From positions 25,215 to 89,214 of the forward strand of contig CALRGE010000006.1 of the NCBI GenBank assembly GCA_943357175.1: DNA of 64,000 nucleotides, read 5' to 3'. Below are positions 9,798 to 20,900 of the stretch, one piece after another; position 1 is the stretch's first letter, and each line of letters opens with the position of its first letter. A program made the translations under genes and the position numbers. The notes beneath the pieces are model-generated. The model was not told the DNA's origin. It saw nothing but the letters and a program-made list of their open reading frames with translations, and did no database searches. Source of the stretch: Candidatus Peribacteria bacterium. Lineage in GTDB: Bacteria > Patescibacteriota > Gracilibacteria > UBA1369 > 2-02-FULL-48-14.

Positions 9798-12686
9798 CTA
9801 AATCCCCATCTTCTTCAGCCAAATTCCTGTATAAGATTTTTTCGACATAGCAACTTCTTCAGGTGTACCAGTTGCAACAATTGTTCCACCGGCATTTCCG
9901 CCGTCAGGACCAATGTCGATAATATGATCTGAAGATTTGATGACATCTAGGTTATGTTCAATGACAAGAACTGAATTTCCCATCTCAACAAGTTCCTGCA
10001 AAACCTCAATCAGTTTGCTAACATCATCGAAGTGAAGACCCGTTGTTGGCTCATCCAAAATATAGAGAGTTTTTCCTGTAGAACGTTTTGAAAGTTCGGT
10101 TGCGAGTTTGATACGCTGAGCCTCACCACCTGAAAGAGTGGTCGCAGATTGACCTATATGTAGGTATCCTAAGCCGACTTTTGCGAGAGTAGCCATTTTC
10201 ACTTTAATTGAAGGAATTGCGTCAAAGAATTCTAGGGCTTCGTCGACTGTCATATCAAGCACGTTCGCAATATTCTTGCCTCGGTAAGTAATTTCGAGAG
10301 CCTCACGGTTATAACGCATACCCTTACAAACCTCACATGGAACATAAACATCTGGCAAGAAATGCATTTCGATTTTTTTGAGACCGTCACCCTGACAAAC
10401 TTCACATCGTCCACCTTTCACGTTAAATGAGAAACGTCCTGGCTTATAACCACGAAGACGAGCCTCAGAAGTTTGTGAAAAAAGATCACGAATTTCTGTG
10501 AAAACTCCTGTATAAGTTGCTGGGTTTGAACGAGGTGTTCGCCCGATTGGAGACTGGTCAATATTTATCAATTTATCTAGATGTTCGATTCCTCGAATAT
10601 CGCGATGCGCTCCTGCAATAACTTTGCTTCTGTTGATTACTGCGGAAACTTTTTTTACTAAAATATCATTGATCAAAGTTGATTTTCCTGAACCGGAAAC
10701 ACCTGTCACACAAATTAACATTCCAAGCGGAAATTTTGCATCAACATCTTTCAAATTATGTTCGGTCGCACCAAGAATTTCTAAGAATTTACCGTTTCCT
10801 TTCCTTCGATTCTTAGGGACTGCTATACACTTTTTTCCGGAAAGATATTGACCGGTAACCGAATTTTTATTTGCCATTACTTCCTTTGGAGTTCCGGCGG
10901 CAACAACATATCCACCGTGTTTTCCAGCTCCTGGACCAATGTCCAAAATATAATCCGCGGCAAGCATTGTATCAACGTCGTGCTCAACAACGATAACAGT
11001 GTTACCGATATCACGAAGAGTTGTCATAGTTTGAATCAACTTTTCATTATCATTTTGGTGAAGTCCAATTGATGGTTCATCTAAAACATAAAGCACTCCC
11101 ACAAGGTGAGAACCTATCTGAGTTGCAAGCCTAATTCGTTGTGCCTCACCTCCTGAAAGTGTATTTGCAGCACGATCTAAAGTTAAGTAAGAAACACCCA
11201 CATTATCTAAAAATTTCAACCGGGAATTTATTTCTCGCATGATTGGAGTTGCAATAACTTTTTGCATATCGGAAAGAAATAACTTATTGAAGAATTCAAA
11301 GCATTCATGAATTGAAAACTGAGTAATATCAACAATAGAATTTCCATCAATTTTTACTGAAAGCATTTCAGGTCTCAAACGTTTTCCTTCACAAGCCGGA
11401 CACATTAAAATTCGCATAAATTGCTCGATCTTTTTCCTAACATAATCTGAATCGGTTTCTAGAAATCTTCTTTCAAGATTTGGAATTACACCTTCAAATT
11501 TGCTTTGAAATTCACCTTTTGAACCAGTTTCCGCAGACATCATTTTTACTAAATATTTTTCTTCTCCAGTTCCGTATAAAATCATTTGCATCTGTTTTTC
11601 TGTCAAATCTTGAATCGCTTTATCCATTGAAAAACCGTGTTTTTTTGCAACCGCCTCCAAAATTCCATTATACCAAGAAAGATGTGAAGTTGTTGCAGAC
11701 CAAGGCATAATTGCACCTTCAGAAAGGCTCAACTTTTTGCTTGGAATAATTAAGTCGGAATCAATTTCAAGTTTTGTTCCAAGCCCATGACAAGTTTCAC
11801 AAGCACCATGCGGACTATTGAATGAAAAATTTCTTGGTTCGAGTTCTGGCAATGAAATTTCTGGATGATCTTCACAAGAAAAATGCTCAGAAAAAGTTTG
11901 AACTTCTCCATTATCATTATCTAAAACCATCATAACTCCCTCACCGTGTTTTAGTGACATTTCAACCGAGTCAGCAAGTCGACTAAGATCAGGATTTGGT
12001 AGTTCAATTTTGTCACCACTTGTAAGTTCTTTATATAATTTTTGTAGATTTTTAACGACTAAACGATCAACAACAATTTCAATATTGTGAGCTTTGTTTT
12101 TATCAAGTTCCGGTAGCTCTAAAACGGAAAAAATTTCGCCATCAATTCGAACTCTTACGAAACCATCACGCTTAATTGTTTCAAAAATTTTCTCATGTTC
12201 ACCTTTGCGACCTCGTACAACTGGCGCAAGTAAAAGTATTTTTTTTCCTTCTTCCATTGCAGCAACATGATCAATAATCTGGCTACCGGTTTGTCTAACA
12301 ATCGGTTTCTGACATTTTGGACAATGAGGAACACCAACCCTTGCAAAAAGTAGTCTCAAATAATCATAAATTTCCGTAACTGTTCCTACTGTTGAACGTG
12401 GATTTCTTGGTGCTGTTTTTTGATCTATGGAAATGGCTGGCGAAAGACCTTCAATTGATTCCACATCCGGTTTTTCCATGAGCTGGAGGAACTGGCGCGC
12501 ATATGTCGAAAGTGATTCGACGTAACGTCTTTGTCCTTCTGCGTAAATTGTATCGAATGCTAGAGTTGATTTTCCTGATCCTGATAATCCTGTGATAACT
12601 GTGAGTTTATCGCGTGGGATTTCCACATCAATATTCTTCAAGTTGTGCATCTTCGCTCCCTTGACAATAATTTTATCAAATGCCAT
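9798..12686 (-). CDS. uvrA: UvrABC excinuclease subunit A
   Basis: Damage-recognition ATPase of nucleotide excision repair. The start is set at [28 protein letters not shown] (12686); the track adds 18 spurious residues. Two ABC modules are visible: Walker [10 protein letters not shown] near residue 35 and GVSGSGKST near 640, two LSGGEAQR signatures and two LDEP Walker B motifs. Zinc-binding cysteine pairs are present ([16 protein letters not shown]...CEVCKG). At 962 residues it has full family length. The gene lies downstream of a PrsW-like gene and a small orphan on the same strand, 57 bp after the orphan's stop, so co-transcription is plausible. No LexA-type palindrome like that of the lexA promoter was seen in front of it. 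Confidence 0.97.
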   Translation of the reverse strand: MAFDKIIVKGAKMHNLKNIDVEIPRDKLTVITGLSGSGKSTLAFDTIYAEGQRRYVESLSTYARQFLQLMEKPDVESIEGLSPAISIDQKTAPRNPRSTVGTVTEIYDYLRLLFARVGVPHCPKCQKPIVRQTGSQIIDHVAAMEEGKKILLLAPVVRGRKGEHEKIFETIKRDGFVRVRIDGEIFSVLELPELDKNKAHNIEIVVDRLVVKNLQKLYKELTSGDKIELPNPDLSRLADSVEMSLKHGEGVMMVLDNDNGEVQTFSEHFSCEDHPEISLPELEPRNFSFNSPHGACETCHGLGTKLEIDSDLIIPSKKLSLSEGAIMPWSATTSHLSWYNGILEAVAKKHGFSMDKAIQDLTEKQMQMILYGTGEEKYLVKMMSAETGSKGEFQSKFEGVIPNLERRFLETDSDYVRKKIEQFMRILMCPACEGKRLRPEMLSVKIDGNSIVDITQFSIHECFEFFNKLFLSDMQKVIATPIMREINSRLKFLDNVGVSYLTLDRAANTLSGGEAQRIRLATQIGSHLVGVLYVLDEPSIGLHQNDNEKLIQTMTTLRDIGNTVIVVEHDVDTMLAADYILDIGPGAGKHGGYVVAAGTPKEVMANKNSVTGQYLSGKKCIAVPKNRRKGNGKFLEILGATEHNLKDVDAKFPLGMLICVTGVSGSGKSTLINDILVKKVSAVINRSKVIAGAHRDIRGIEHLDKLINIDQSPIGRTPRSNPATYTGVFTEIRDLFSQTSEARLRGYKPGRFSFNVKGGRCEVCQGDGLKKIEMHFLPDVYVPCEVCKGMRYNREALEITYRGKNIANVLDMTVDEALEFFDAIPSIKVKMATLAKVGLGYLHIGQSATTLSGGEAQRIKLATELSKRSTGKTLYILDEPTTGLHFDDVSKLIEVLQELVEMGNSVLVIEHNLDVIKSSDHIIDIGPDGGNAGGTIVATGTPEEVAMSKKSYTGIWLKKMGI

Positions 12687-12743
12687 AAAGTATAATTTTT
12701 TAGGTAGAAAGACCCTAGCAGGTTTTTTGCCTTTGCACAAGGG

Positions 12744-13046
12744 TTAAAGCCTCATTTTTTCGACCAAACGATCAAAAGTACTTAATATTCCGGCAATTCT
12801 ACATTTCAGTAAGGCACTTATATCATGTATTTCCTCAGGAATTTCGATGATTATAGCTCCACCATTATCAAGACAGCTAAGTTTTTCTTGGAGTTCTTGC
12901 CATGCATTTGGCGCATTTAGATCTACTTTATCACCTTCGACAGTAATACCAAGTTTCCCCCAGTGCTTCATATCAACTGTCCTGCTAAGGACATGAACAA
13001 AGTCATTGCCAGAAACCGGACCGTCTGTTTGGAAAGAAAGGTTCAT
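12744..13046 (-). CDS. Orphan protein of 100 residues
   Basis: MNLSFQTDGPVSGNDFVHVLSRTVDMKHWGKLGITVEGDKVDLN... is a soluble alpha/beta protein without signal peptide or cysteine motif. It sits between the PrsW-like gene (28 bp upstream) and uvrA (57 bp downstream) on the same strand, so it is likely part of that transcript. No family recognised. The position next to uvrA does not by itself imply DNA repair. Confidence 0.55.
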   Translation of the reverse strand: MNLSFQTDGPVSGNDFVHVLSRTVDMKHWGKLGITVEGDKVDLNAPNAWQELQEKLSCLDNGGAIIIEIPEEIHDISALLKCRIAGILSTFDRLVEKMRL

Positions 13047-13074
13047 AATTTTGTTTTCGAGCGCAGATTCTAGC

Positions 13075-13938
13075 CTAGCTTTGTTTCACAGGCAATACCT
13101 CGCCGTATTCACCTGTAATATAGCCGTATTTCTTCAAATTTTCCTTTTTCTTAAACAGATAGTCTAAGAATGAATATCCGAAAAATAGGAACGGAACCAT
13201 GAAAACAGTAATGCCCATTTCCAAGAAAATATTAAACATCGCATGGAGTGCTACCGCGCAAATTAAACCTTCACTAATTTTTTCATTTGCGAATGTTCGA
13301 TTCTTCTTAAAATGAAAAGTTGTATAAAGAAAGTCGATAATTGGATGTCGTTTTTTACGCTGTTCTTCAGCCCAAACCGGATCAGCAAAATATGCTAGAC
13401 CGTAAAAATATCCGTATACGCCTGAGAAAAGAATGTGAGCAAAAGTTGAGAAAATTGATCTGAAAACAAAGGATATCATAACAACTTCTGTATCTTGATA
13501 TTGCCAAATGTAGAAAAAATAAAGAATATTTTCAAGGAATGCAAAACCGAGCGCTGCAATGATTGAAAACTCAATCGCATCGTCAATATTCCTGAAATAT
13601 CCTCGGTCTGCTTTTACAACAACAATATGTTTCATATATTCCTCAATCACGCCAACAAACATAAATGCCAAAACAGAACCGAGCGGTAGCGTAAGGCTTG
13701 CAAGACCGATAATGTCTGTTTGCATCGTAGATGTGTAGTTGAAAATATTAATTGCAGGAATGAACTGCCAGCTAAATTTATACAGCAATATAGGTAAAAC
13801 TGAGGCAATACCCAAAATAAAAGTCTGAAGTGCTTTTCTTTTCGAGACCTCATCCTTCTTGTAGAAGATATAAGACCAGATCATCGCAGGCACACTTGCG
13901 AGGAGAATCGACAGGATTAGGCTTAAATTTTGATTCAT
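13075..13938 (-). CDS. PrsW-family intramembrane metalloprotease
   Basis: 287 residues with about seven to eight hydrophobic segments. Diagnostic motifs: EEYMKHIVV (the EExxK motif), FSIIAALGFAFLENILYF (the 'GFaxxENxxY' motif) and a histidine in ICAVALHAMFN. These match the glutamic-type CPBP/PrsW membrane protease superfamily, which cleaves membrane-bound regulators such as anti-sigma factors. It is the first gene of a three-gene minus-strand unit with uvrA last. A promoter with a perfect TATAAT lies upstream. The substrate is unknown; no sigma/anti-sigma pair is in the window. Confidence 0.8.
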   Translation of the reverse strand: MNQNLSLILSILLASVPAMIWSYIFYKKDEVSKRKALQTFILGIASVLPILLYKFSWQFIPAINIFNYTSTMQTDIIGLASLTLPLGSVLAFMFVGVIEEYMKHIVVVKADRGYFRNIDDAIEFSIIAALGFAFLENILYFFYIWQYQDTEVVMISFVFRSIFSTFAHILFSGVYGYFYGLAYFADPVWAEEQRKKRHPIIDFLYTTFHFKKNRTFANEKISEGLICAVALHAMFNIFLEMGITVFMVPFLFFGYSFLDYLFKKKENLKKYGYITGEYGEVLPVKQS

Positions 13939-13958
13939 TTAGAGAATTTAATCTCTTA

Positions 13959-13987
13959 ATTATAGCATAATAAGGGGGTGTGGGCAA
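13959..13987 (-). promoter_or_regulatory. Promoter for the prsW-like/uvrA unit
   Basis: On the minus strand TTGCCC (13982-13987), a 17-bp spacer and TATAAT (13959-13964) precede the ATG at 13938. The leader between contains a small dyad (AGAGA-TTAAAT-TCTCT). No Shine-Dalgarno is visible. Confidence 0.6.
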
Positions 13988-14044
13988 GGTGACAGGTTGG
14001 GTTTTAGCGGAATGCATGAGATTTTCGCATTAAAATACGGCGGT

Positions 14045-14149
14045 ATACGAGTCCACACTCACCCTGTGAATTGTCTAGCTGAAGTGGGTGTTTTGATCTG
14101 TTAATTACCTAGGTTTTTGCTATCATAAATAAACCTTAACCCACCCAAA
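14045..14149 (+). promoter_or_regulatory. Conserved leader of HNH gene, copy 1
   Basis: About 105 bp upstream of the first HNH gene align with the region upstream of the second copy (36550-36654). Shared blocks are GTccACACTCAC, TcTAGCT/TcGAGCT, TTTTGATCTG, a -10-like TATCAT/TATACT, and TTAACCC.....CAAA directly before the ATG. Intergenic DNA kept together with a duplicated gene suggests the leader is part of the duplicated or mobile unit, or is functional. Confidence 0.55.
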
Positions 14150-14917
14150 ATGAATGATAAAGTACTATTAGAGAAGGCAATTTATTTCGGCAAAAGTGCA
14201 ATAGAATGGAAGAGGAAATTTACAGGTTTGTTACCGGAAATCTACAAACGTAAGTTATATGAAAAGAAGAACTGCAGTTCAATCTTCGAGTTTGCTGCAA
14301 AGTTCGGCGGATTATCTAACGATCAGGTTCGTTTAGCACTTAAGTTAGAGGAGAAATTTACAGAGATGCCAAGACTCCACGAAGCTCTAGTAAACGGAGA
14401 AGTAAGTATTAATAAGTTAGCTCGAGTAGTTTCAATTGCAACTCCGGAGAATGAAGTTGAATTGTTGAATATGGTTTCAAACTTATCAAACCGAGCTGTA
14501 GAAACGCTAGTACGCGATGAGAAATTTACAGGTTTGCACGTGCAGACTTTAACCTTAAATGAAGAAGTTCGAGCTAGACTTGTTGAACTCCAGTCAAAAG
14601 GAATAGACATCAACGAGTTAATCAGCGCCGCGCTTAACAAACGTGAAGAGGAAATCGCAGAAGAGAAAACCCAACCGGTTGAACTTGCAACTTCACGCCA
14701 ATTGCGAGTTAAAACCAAAAAATTACTTACAAAAGAACACGGCACAAAATGCTCCATTCCAACCTGTAAAAAACCATCTTTAGTTATTCATCACACTCAA
14801 ACCTTCGCTATCTCCCACTCACACAACCCAAACTACCTCGCTCCACTCTGTAAAGAACACCACGAGATTGCTCATGCGATTAACTTGAAAGTGAGGGAGA
14901 AAAGGACTTTTAATTAG
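14150..14917 (+). CDS. HNH endonuclease-like protein, copy 1
   Basis: 255 residues. The N-terminal ~190 residues are helical (NCSSIFEFAAKFGGLSNDQVRLALKLEE...), resembling the helical part of DUF222/HNH-type proteins. The C-terminus is an HNH nuclease: CSIPTCKKP (metal-binding Cys pair), VIHHTQTFA, NPNYLAPLCKEHHEIAHA. A close paralog with the same length and most residues identical lies at 36655-37422, and the two share their upstream leader. HNH proteins of this type are common in mobile or selfish elements, but no transposase, terminal repeats or target duplication are visible here. Function: probable DNA nuclease. Confidence 0.8.
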   Translation: MNDKVLLEKAIYFGKSAIEWKRKFTGLLPEIYKRKLYEKKNCSSIFEFAAKFGGLSNDQVRLALKLEEKFTEMPRLHEALVNGEVSINKLARVVSIATPENEVELLNMVSNLSNRAVETLVRDEKFTGLHVQTLTLNEEVRARLVELQSKGIDINELISAALNKREEEIAEEKTQPVELATSRQLRVKTKKLLTKEHGTKCSIPTCKKPSLVIHHTQTFAISHSHNPNYLAPLCKEHHEIAHAINLKVREKRTFN

Positions 14918-14930
14918 AACTCGGGAAAAG

Positions 14931-14936
14931 TATAAT
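14931..14936 (+). promoter_or_regulatory. Consensus -10 box, leaderless start
   Basis: TATAAT lies exactly 6 nt before the ATG at 14943, so transcription would begin at or next to the start codon. The -35 region is weak (TTTTAA). Confidence 0.55.
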
Positions 14937-14942
14937 CACATT

Positions 14943-15089
14943 ATGAAGAAAAAATTTCAATTAGATCCGGAATTTGCGAAATCTATTGAAGAATCTTGGG
15001 CTCAGTATAAAGCTGGAAATTTTATTACTCATGAGGATTTAATGAAGGAATATGGCCTTTCTAACCCTCCGTCAAAACCCCTGCACTAA
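14943..15089 (+). CDS. Small antitoxin-like protein, no toxin partner
   Basis: 48 residues, below the track limit: MKKKFQLDPEFAKSIEESWAQYKAGNFITHEDLMKEYGLSNP. The pattern 'sleeswaqykaGnfitHEdlmkeyg' resembles the C-terminal part of RelB/ParD/Phd-type antitoxins and short addiction-module proteins. A consensus TATAAT stands 6 nt before the start, indicating a leaderless message. Its last 29 bp overlap the 3' end of recF on the other strand. No toxin gene follows, so it is a solitary antitoxin, a remnant, or a small DNA-binding regulator. Confidence 0.6.
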   Translation: MKKKFQLDPEFAKSIEESWAQYKAGNFITHEDLMKEYGLSNPPSKPLH

Positions 15090-16122
15090 TCTTATAAATC
15101 ACCGCATTTTTCAGGTTTTTCACGTTTTCCATCGAGCATGAAGTGATGATTGTTTGGTAAGATTCAACAAGTTGGCAAAGATGAGTTTGGCGAGAGGCAT
15201 CAAGTTCAGAAAAAACATCGTCTAGAAGGAGAATTGGTTTTTTGCCGGTGTGTTTTTCGATGTAACGGATTTGGGCGATTTTCAGAGCAAGAACTGCTGT
15301 GCGCTGTTCCCCGCGCGAGCCGAAGTCAGAAAGTTGCTTGCCGTTCAGGTGAAGTTTGAAATCGTCGTGGTGAGGACCGACTGAACTTGAGCCGGAATAA
15401 ATATCGCGATCGCGGCAAAAGATCAAATCGGAATGTGCAATAACGTCGCTTTCAATTTTTAGCTCATCTTGAGATCCGGAAATTGAAGAATAAATTTCGC
15501 TTAAATTTTCTTTGAGAAATTCGATAAACTCAGCTCGAATTTTCCAAATTGACTGGGAGTTTTTGAGATATGGTTCATCCCACATGTCAAGTTCATCCGG
15601 CTTAGCCAGCCTCATTGAGATTCTTTTGAGAAGCGCATTTCTCTGCTTCAGAACATGATGAAAAACAGAATACGATTCGAAATATTCGCGACTAAGTTGA
15701 ATTAGAAGTCGATCAAAATACTGGCGACGAAGACGAGGACTTCCGCTAATCATTTGAAGACTATCCGGTGTGAAAAGTACAACTTTAAAAGTACCAATAA
15801 AATCTTTCGGCTCGCTAATTTTCCCCTGTTTTTTGATTTTTTTTCGGCGAGGTTCTCGTTCAAAAAAAACTTCGAGAGATTTTTCTTTACCATCTTGTTC
15901 AAGTGTTCCTTTAATACGTCCGTGTGGCCTTTCCCATCCTAAAACTTCCATAAAATTTCCGGCGCGGAAAGATTTTCCAAGTGCGAGGAAGGCGATACTT
16001 TCAAGTAAATTAGTTTTTCCCTGAGCATTTTCTCCGAGAAAAATTGTTACTCCGTCAGATAGGTCTAAATTTAGAGCTCCGTAATTACGAAAGTTTTCAA
16101 GCTTCAATGATTTCAGTTTCAT
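15061..16122 (-). CDS. recF: DNA replication and repair protein RecF
   Basis: 353 residues of an SMC-like ATPase that loads RecA at gaps. N-terminal MKLKSLKLENFRNYGALNLDL with Walker A GENAQGKTN, signature FGSRGEQRTAVLALKIAQIR, and Walker B PILLLDDVFSELDASRQ are all present. Length is normal. It diverges from thrS with only 35 bp between start codons. On its own strand TAAACT stands 6 nt before the ATG, so it appears leaderless. The usual dnaA-dnaN-gyrB neighbours are absent. Confidence 0.95.
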   Translation of the reverse strand: MKLKSLKLENFRNYGALNLDLSDGVTIFLGENAQGKTNLLESIAFLALGKSFRAGNFMEVLGWERPHGRIKGTLEQDGKEKSLEVFFEREPRRKKIKKQGKISEPKDFIGTFKVVLFTPDSLQMISGSPRLRRQYFDRLLIQLSREYFESYSVFHHVLKQRNALLKRISMRLAKPDELDMWDEPYLKNSQSIWKIRAEFIEFLKENLSEIYSSISGSQDELKIESDVIAHSDLIFCRDRDIYSGSSSVGPHHDDFKLHLNGKQLSDFGSRGEQRTAVLALKIAQIRYIEKHTGKKPILLLDDVFSELDASRQTHLCQLVESYQTIITSCSMENVKNLKNAVIYKISAGVLTEG

Positions 16123-16157
16123 GTTGTAAGTTTAGCTCTTGATGATAATATGTCCAC
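16123..16157. promoter_or_regulatory. Overlapping divergent leaderless promoters of recF and thrS
   Basis: Only 35 bp separate the two start codons. On the plus strand TAATAT (16146-16151) is 6 nt before the thrS ATG. On the minus strand TAAACT is 6 nt before the recF ATG. Both messages would start at or next to the initiation codon, and each -35 region would lie in or near the other promoter. Confidence 0.55.
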
Positions 16158-17939
16158 ATGGAAGCAAATGAAAAAGTTTCGGGAATGCGTCACTCGGCAG
16201 CGCACGTGCTAGCACAAGCGGTTTTGGAAATGTTTCCGGAGGCGAAGTTGGCAATTGGTCCTGCAATTGAAAATGGTTTTTATTATGATTTTGATTTACC
16301 AAGAACACTAATTCCTGAAGATTTGCCGATTTTGGAAAAAAAAATGAAGCACATCGTTAAGCAAAATCAGAAATTTGTGGGGCGTGAAGAAAACGGCAAA
16401 AAAGCTATGGAATTTTTGAAAGCGATCAATCAACCATTCAAAGTTGAACTTTTGAAAGATTTTTTGAAGGAGGGAAAAACTATAACTTTTTACGAAAATA
16501 TTCGTGGTGACGGAACTGTCGCTTATGTGGACATGTGTAAAGGTGGGCATTCGAAATCAACAGGAGAAATCGGCCCATTTAAACTTACAAAAATTGCCGG
16601 GGCTTACTGGCGAGGTGACGAAAAAAGGCCACAATTACAAAGAATTTATGGAGTCTGTTTTGAAAGCCAGGCAGAGCTTGATGAACATTTGGCGATGTTG
16701 GCTGAGGCTGAAAAACGTGACCATAGAAAACTTGGAAAAGAATTGGAAATTTATATAATGAGTGATGAAGTTGGACCTGGTTTGCCACTTTGGCTACCGA
16801 ACGGGGCTGTGATGGTTGAGGAAATTGAAAAGCTTGCGAAGGAAGTTGAATTTGGCGGCGGATATTCTCGCGTTCGAACTCCACACATCACAAAAGGAAG
16901 CCTTTATCATAAATCCGGGCATTTGCCATATTACGCAGAATCAATGTTTCCACCGATGATGTTGGATGGCGAGGAATATTATTTGAAGCCGATGAATTGT
17001 CCTCACCACCATTTAATTTACGGAAGCAAAACAAGATCATACCGTGACTTGCCGATTCGTTTGGCGGAGTATGGTCATTGCTATCGATTTGAAGATAGCG
17101 GAGCGCTTTTTGGACTGATGCGCGTTCGATCAATGTGTATGAATGATGCGCATATTTATTGTATGCCTGAGCAATTTGAAGAAGAATTTTTGGCGGTAAT
17201 TGAAATTTACAAAAAATATTTCGAGATTTTTGGCATCAAAAAATACATGATGAGACTTTCGCTTCACAATGAAGAAGGTCTTGGGAAAAAATATGTTGAT
17301 GAACCAAAATTGTGGATAAAAACTGAAGCCGACGTTAGAAAAGTAATGAAAAAATCAGGAGTCAATTTCGTGGAAGCACCGGGAGAAGCGGCTTTCTACG
17401 GACCAAAAATCGACGTTGAAATTTGGTCAGCGATTGGAAGAGAATTTACATTGGCAACAAACCAACTCGACTTTGCGGTTCCAAAAAGATTCAATTTAAC
17501 TTACGTTGATAAAGATGGAAAAGAAAAAACTCCACTGGCAATTCACCGTGCACCACTTTCAACACACGAACGTTTGATTGGATTTTTGATTGAACATTTT
17601 GCTGGTGCATTTCCAACTTGGTTGGCTCCGGTTCAAGTTGCAATTCTTCCTGTTTCAGATAAGTTTTTGGATTTTGCCGACGAAGTAAGCGATGCACTTG
17701 CGGCTCATGGCGTGAGAATTTTATTTGACGACAGCGCAGAAAGTTTGGGTAAAAAAATCAGAAATTCCGAGATGAAAAAAATCCCATGGATGCTTGTGAT
17801 TGGTGAAAAAGAGGTTGCCGCTAAAGCGGTGGCCGCGCGAAGTTATCACACAAAAAAGCAGACCGACATGCACTTAGAAGATTTCGTGACTATGGTGCTT
17901 GAAGAGATTGAAGAGAGAAGTTTGCCGGCAAAGGATTAG
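16158..17939 (+). CDS. thrS: Threonyl-tRNA synthetase lacking the TGS domain
   Basis: Class II synthetase charging tRNA-Thr, 593 residues. It begins directly in the editing/SAD region: HSAAH near residue 12 and CKGGH near 126 form the HxxxH...C..H editing site. The core has MNCPHHHLIY (zinc Cys), motif 2 YGHCYRFEDSGALFGLMRVRSM, NDAHIYC and motif 3 PLAIHRAPLSTHERLIGFLIEH, then an anticodon-binding domain (VQVAILPVSDKFLDFA). The ~60-residue N-terminal TGS domain of typical bacterial ThrRS is missing. The start is fixed by TAATAT 6 nt upstream, and bases upstream run into recF. The 3' end overlaps the convergent 1088-residue ORF by 4 bp. Confidence 0.95.
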   Translation: MEANEKVSGMRHSAAHVLAQAVLEMFPEAKLAIGPAIENGFYYDFDLPRTLIPEDLPILEKKMKHIVKQNQKFVGREENGKKAMEFLKAINQPFKVELLKDFLKEGKTITFYENIRGDGTVAYVDMCKGGHSKSTGEIGPFKLTKIAGAYWRGDEKRPQLQRIYGVCFESQAELDEHLAMLAEAEKRDHRKLGKELEIYIMSDEVGPGLPLWLPNGAVMVEEIEKLAKEVEFGGGYSRVRTPHITKGSLYHKSGHLPYYAESMFPPMMLDGEEYYLKPMNCPHHHLIYGSKTRSYRDLPIRLAEYGHCYRFEDSGALFGLMRVRSMCMNDAHIYCMPEQFEEEFLAVIEIYKKYFEIFGIKKYMMRLSLHNEEGLGKKYVDEPKLWIKTEADVRKVMKKSGVNFVEAPGEAAFYGPKIDVEIWSAIGREFTLATNQLDFAVPKRFNLTYVDKDGKEKTPLAIHRAPLSTHERLIGFLIEHFAGAFPTWLAPVQVAILPVSDKFLDFADEVSDALAAHGVRILFDDSAESLGKKIRNSEMKKIPWMLVIGEKEVAAKAVAARSYHTKKQTDMHLEDFVTMVLEEIEERSLPAKD

Positions 17940-20900
17940 TGGTGGCCTTTATCCCACCCTGCATCTTCATCCCATTCTGGGAGAACTCCATGATACTCAC
18001 CATTGTCAAAATGTGGATGGAAATTAGGATCAAGATGATGCATTTCAACATCTATATTTTTGCCATTTCTTCCCTCTTGAAGTAGTCTTCTCTTTTTTGC
18101 AATTGAATCCGCTTCATTAAAATCATCTACAGCTTGTTGCGAAGTTGCTTTTTGTGAGACCTTAACTCTCTGTAAAAGTGCATCCACAAGACTTGGTTTT
18201 GTCTTAATTAAATATTGGAAATATTCACCGGAAGCATCTAGTAATGAGTCGTAATCTTTTGGATCCTGCATGTTACCAAAAATGTCCCCTGGATGGTTTG
18301 CTTTTAGCTCTTTTACAAATTTTTGCACTTCGTCTCCATCAGGAACAGGAGTTTTATATATAAAATCGAAGAAAGGTTTATCAACGTCTTGAAGTAATTC
18401 ACGCAAAATTTTCATATATTCACGTGGCGATTTTTCAAAACCCTTTCCTCTATAAATTAAATCCCCAGCAGCTCTAGCTTTTGCAGTATCGGCACCTGTT
18501 GAACCCCATCTAAAATATTTATCTCCTAGGTTCTGATATTTTCTTCCCTTTGTGATGGTATCAAAATCAAGAACTATAGTAATAAATCTGGCTAATTCTT
18601 TCTCTTTATGTGGTATGTCTTTGTAGGAGTGAGCCATCATATCAAGATAGTCTACGAAGGATACAGTACAGTTACCCATACCTGTTTGTGGCAATCTATA
18701 ACCACCATTTGCTGATTTAGTTAATGCACTTTCTAAGGTTTTATCTTGTAAGTGCGCCGCATATCTCACGAAATCATCATGATCCAGTGTGTTACCTTGA
18801 GATACGGTTTTCTCAAGACGCTGTCTTACAGATTCCTTATGCATAACTTCAGCCATGAAATGATGTTTATAAGCGATACCAGGTTCAAATGAACCAGCAT
18901 CAATCCTTGCCAAAGCTTTTAAATCATTAAAACTTAAGCCTGCCGCTCTTCCCCATAACTCAATACCTGGATATTTATTTGAATCATTAGAATTTAATTC
19001 TGATGGTCGTTTTCTATCCAGCAATCCACAATCAACACCCTGTAATAAATAATATGCATATTTTTCAGGTGACATTTTACCATTCTCAATTGCGTAAGAA
19101 ATCATTTCTTCATATTCCATTGCATCAACATGATGATGGTGACCTTTCGTTCTTACTTCTTTCAACATATCCTTCAAGAAACCACTCAAACCCTTATCGG
19201 TTTCAGCTCTTTCATTACAAACGCTTTTGAATGAACCCTTTGCTGATTCATATGCTGATGTATTTCCACTTTGCCATTTTCTGAAATCATCGGGAGTCCA
19301 GATGATAGAAGTTGCCTCTCTAAGTCTTCCATAAAATTTTGTTTGATCTTTAAATTCATTCTCAGGATTTGTGGTATCAAAAATAATATGGGTTTGAAAT
19401 TTATTTAGTAATTTTAATACATTTACATCATCCCATCTCATTGCTCCTTTTTTACACAGAACCTCAATGACAGCTTTTAGTTGATCTGGGCTGTGAGTTT
19501 CTGTTGCTAATTTATGCCGTATATGAAAAATATCATGCGGCTCTAAAAGCTTCTCTAAACGTCCAACTTCATGATGCTCTGCTTCATGCACTTTATCGGC
19601 AAACTCCGCACCGAGTGTTTTAGTTAGATTAAAAGGTAGTAAATGAGGAATCACTTTCTCACCAACTCTACCAATAGTTTCATCTGAACGTCTGTGCATT
19701 TTGCTTTCCGTCCAAGTTTTGATCATTTCGTAACCTCTTGTTAAATCATACCAAGAGACAAAGTATAATTTTTTTCCTCCACTCTTACCTCTAGGGAGTG
19801 AGAACTGATTTACAAAATCATGTATTTGCTTCTTTGTTTCAGGAAGTTCTTTTTTATATAATGTATCGAAAGCATCGAATTTCAATTGAGTTTCTGCGTG
19901 AGTAATAGCTTCATCTAATAGGTTTGCGTATTGAGTCTGTTTGACAGGATCAGGGATTTTTCTTACAAACTCAATTTGGTCAACAAGGCCACTTGGCAAT
20001 TCACTCGATTGCTTTAAAGATTCTGATAAATATGAATTATTGTTTAAAACATTAAGAGCTTCTTCTTTTATTTGTCTATTTTTCTTAATTTTTTCACGCC
20101 CTGTTTCGATATTAGCTTTCATCTTTTTAAACTCATCTTCCGGAATTTCTGTTTTCTTACTATCAAGTAAAGATTCGGCACTAGCTAATTCCAATAAAAG
20201 ACTGTCGCACTCTGTTTCGATCGGTCCGAACAGTTCACTTATTTTACCATGTCCATCAGTAAGATCCTTTTTTAGTTCTTTCGCACGTAACAATAAGGCA
20301 TCTAAATTAATTTTTTCTTTTTTGCTTGAAAGTGCTATTAGGTTTTTTCTTCTGCCTGTTAAATCAACATCAAATATTTCCTTCATCTTCATTAATTCTA
20401 TATTGCTAATCTTCGTAGGATCATTCGTAAACTCCTCAACTTGTTTTGCATACTCTTCAATCGCGTCCACATGGCTCTTATATGAACGAGACGTCACTAG
20501 TTTTTTCATTGAATCATCATCAACCCAAAATTTTCTTTCTGAATCAATTATACTTTTAAACTCTTGAAGTAGAATTTCCTTCATTTCAGTTTCAAAAACA
20601 GTTTTTTGTTTTTCAAAATCAGTGATTATATTTTCCAAAATTACATTAATGTCATCTCTTGCTCTTATATGTATTGCATTTCTTGTAGCAGGATCTAGAG
20701 CTGACTCAAATTCATCAGCATTTGGAATAGTGCCAACTGGTTGATCAAGAGTTATCCTGCCCAATTTATTTGATTTTGCATAGCTTTCAAGTTTTTCTAT
20801 TTCTTGAAGAATCATATTTGCTCGCACAACGAAATCAACTTGTTTAAGAAATTTAGCATTCGCCTGCAAGTTATCTTTATAATGCTTAATATGGTCGATT

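Noticed and set aside
14323-14757. 144-residue ORF antisense to the first HNH gene
   Set aside because: A Ser/Thr-rich shadow of a well-supported coding frame; no start signal and no matching ORF opposite the second HNH copy.
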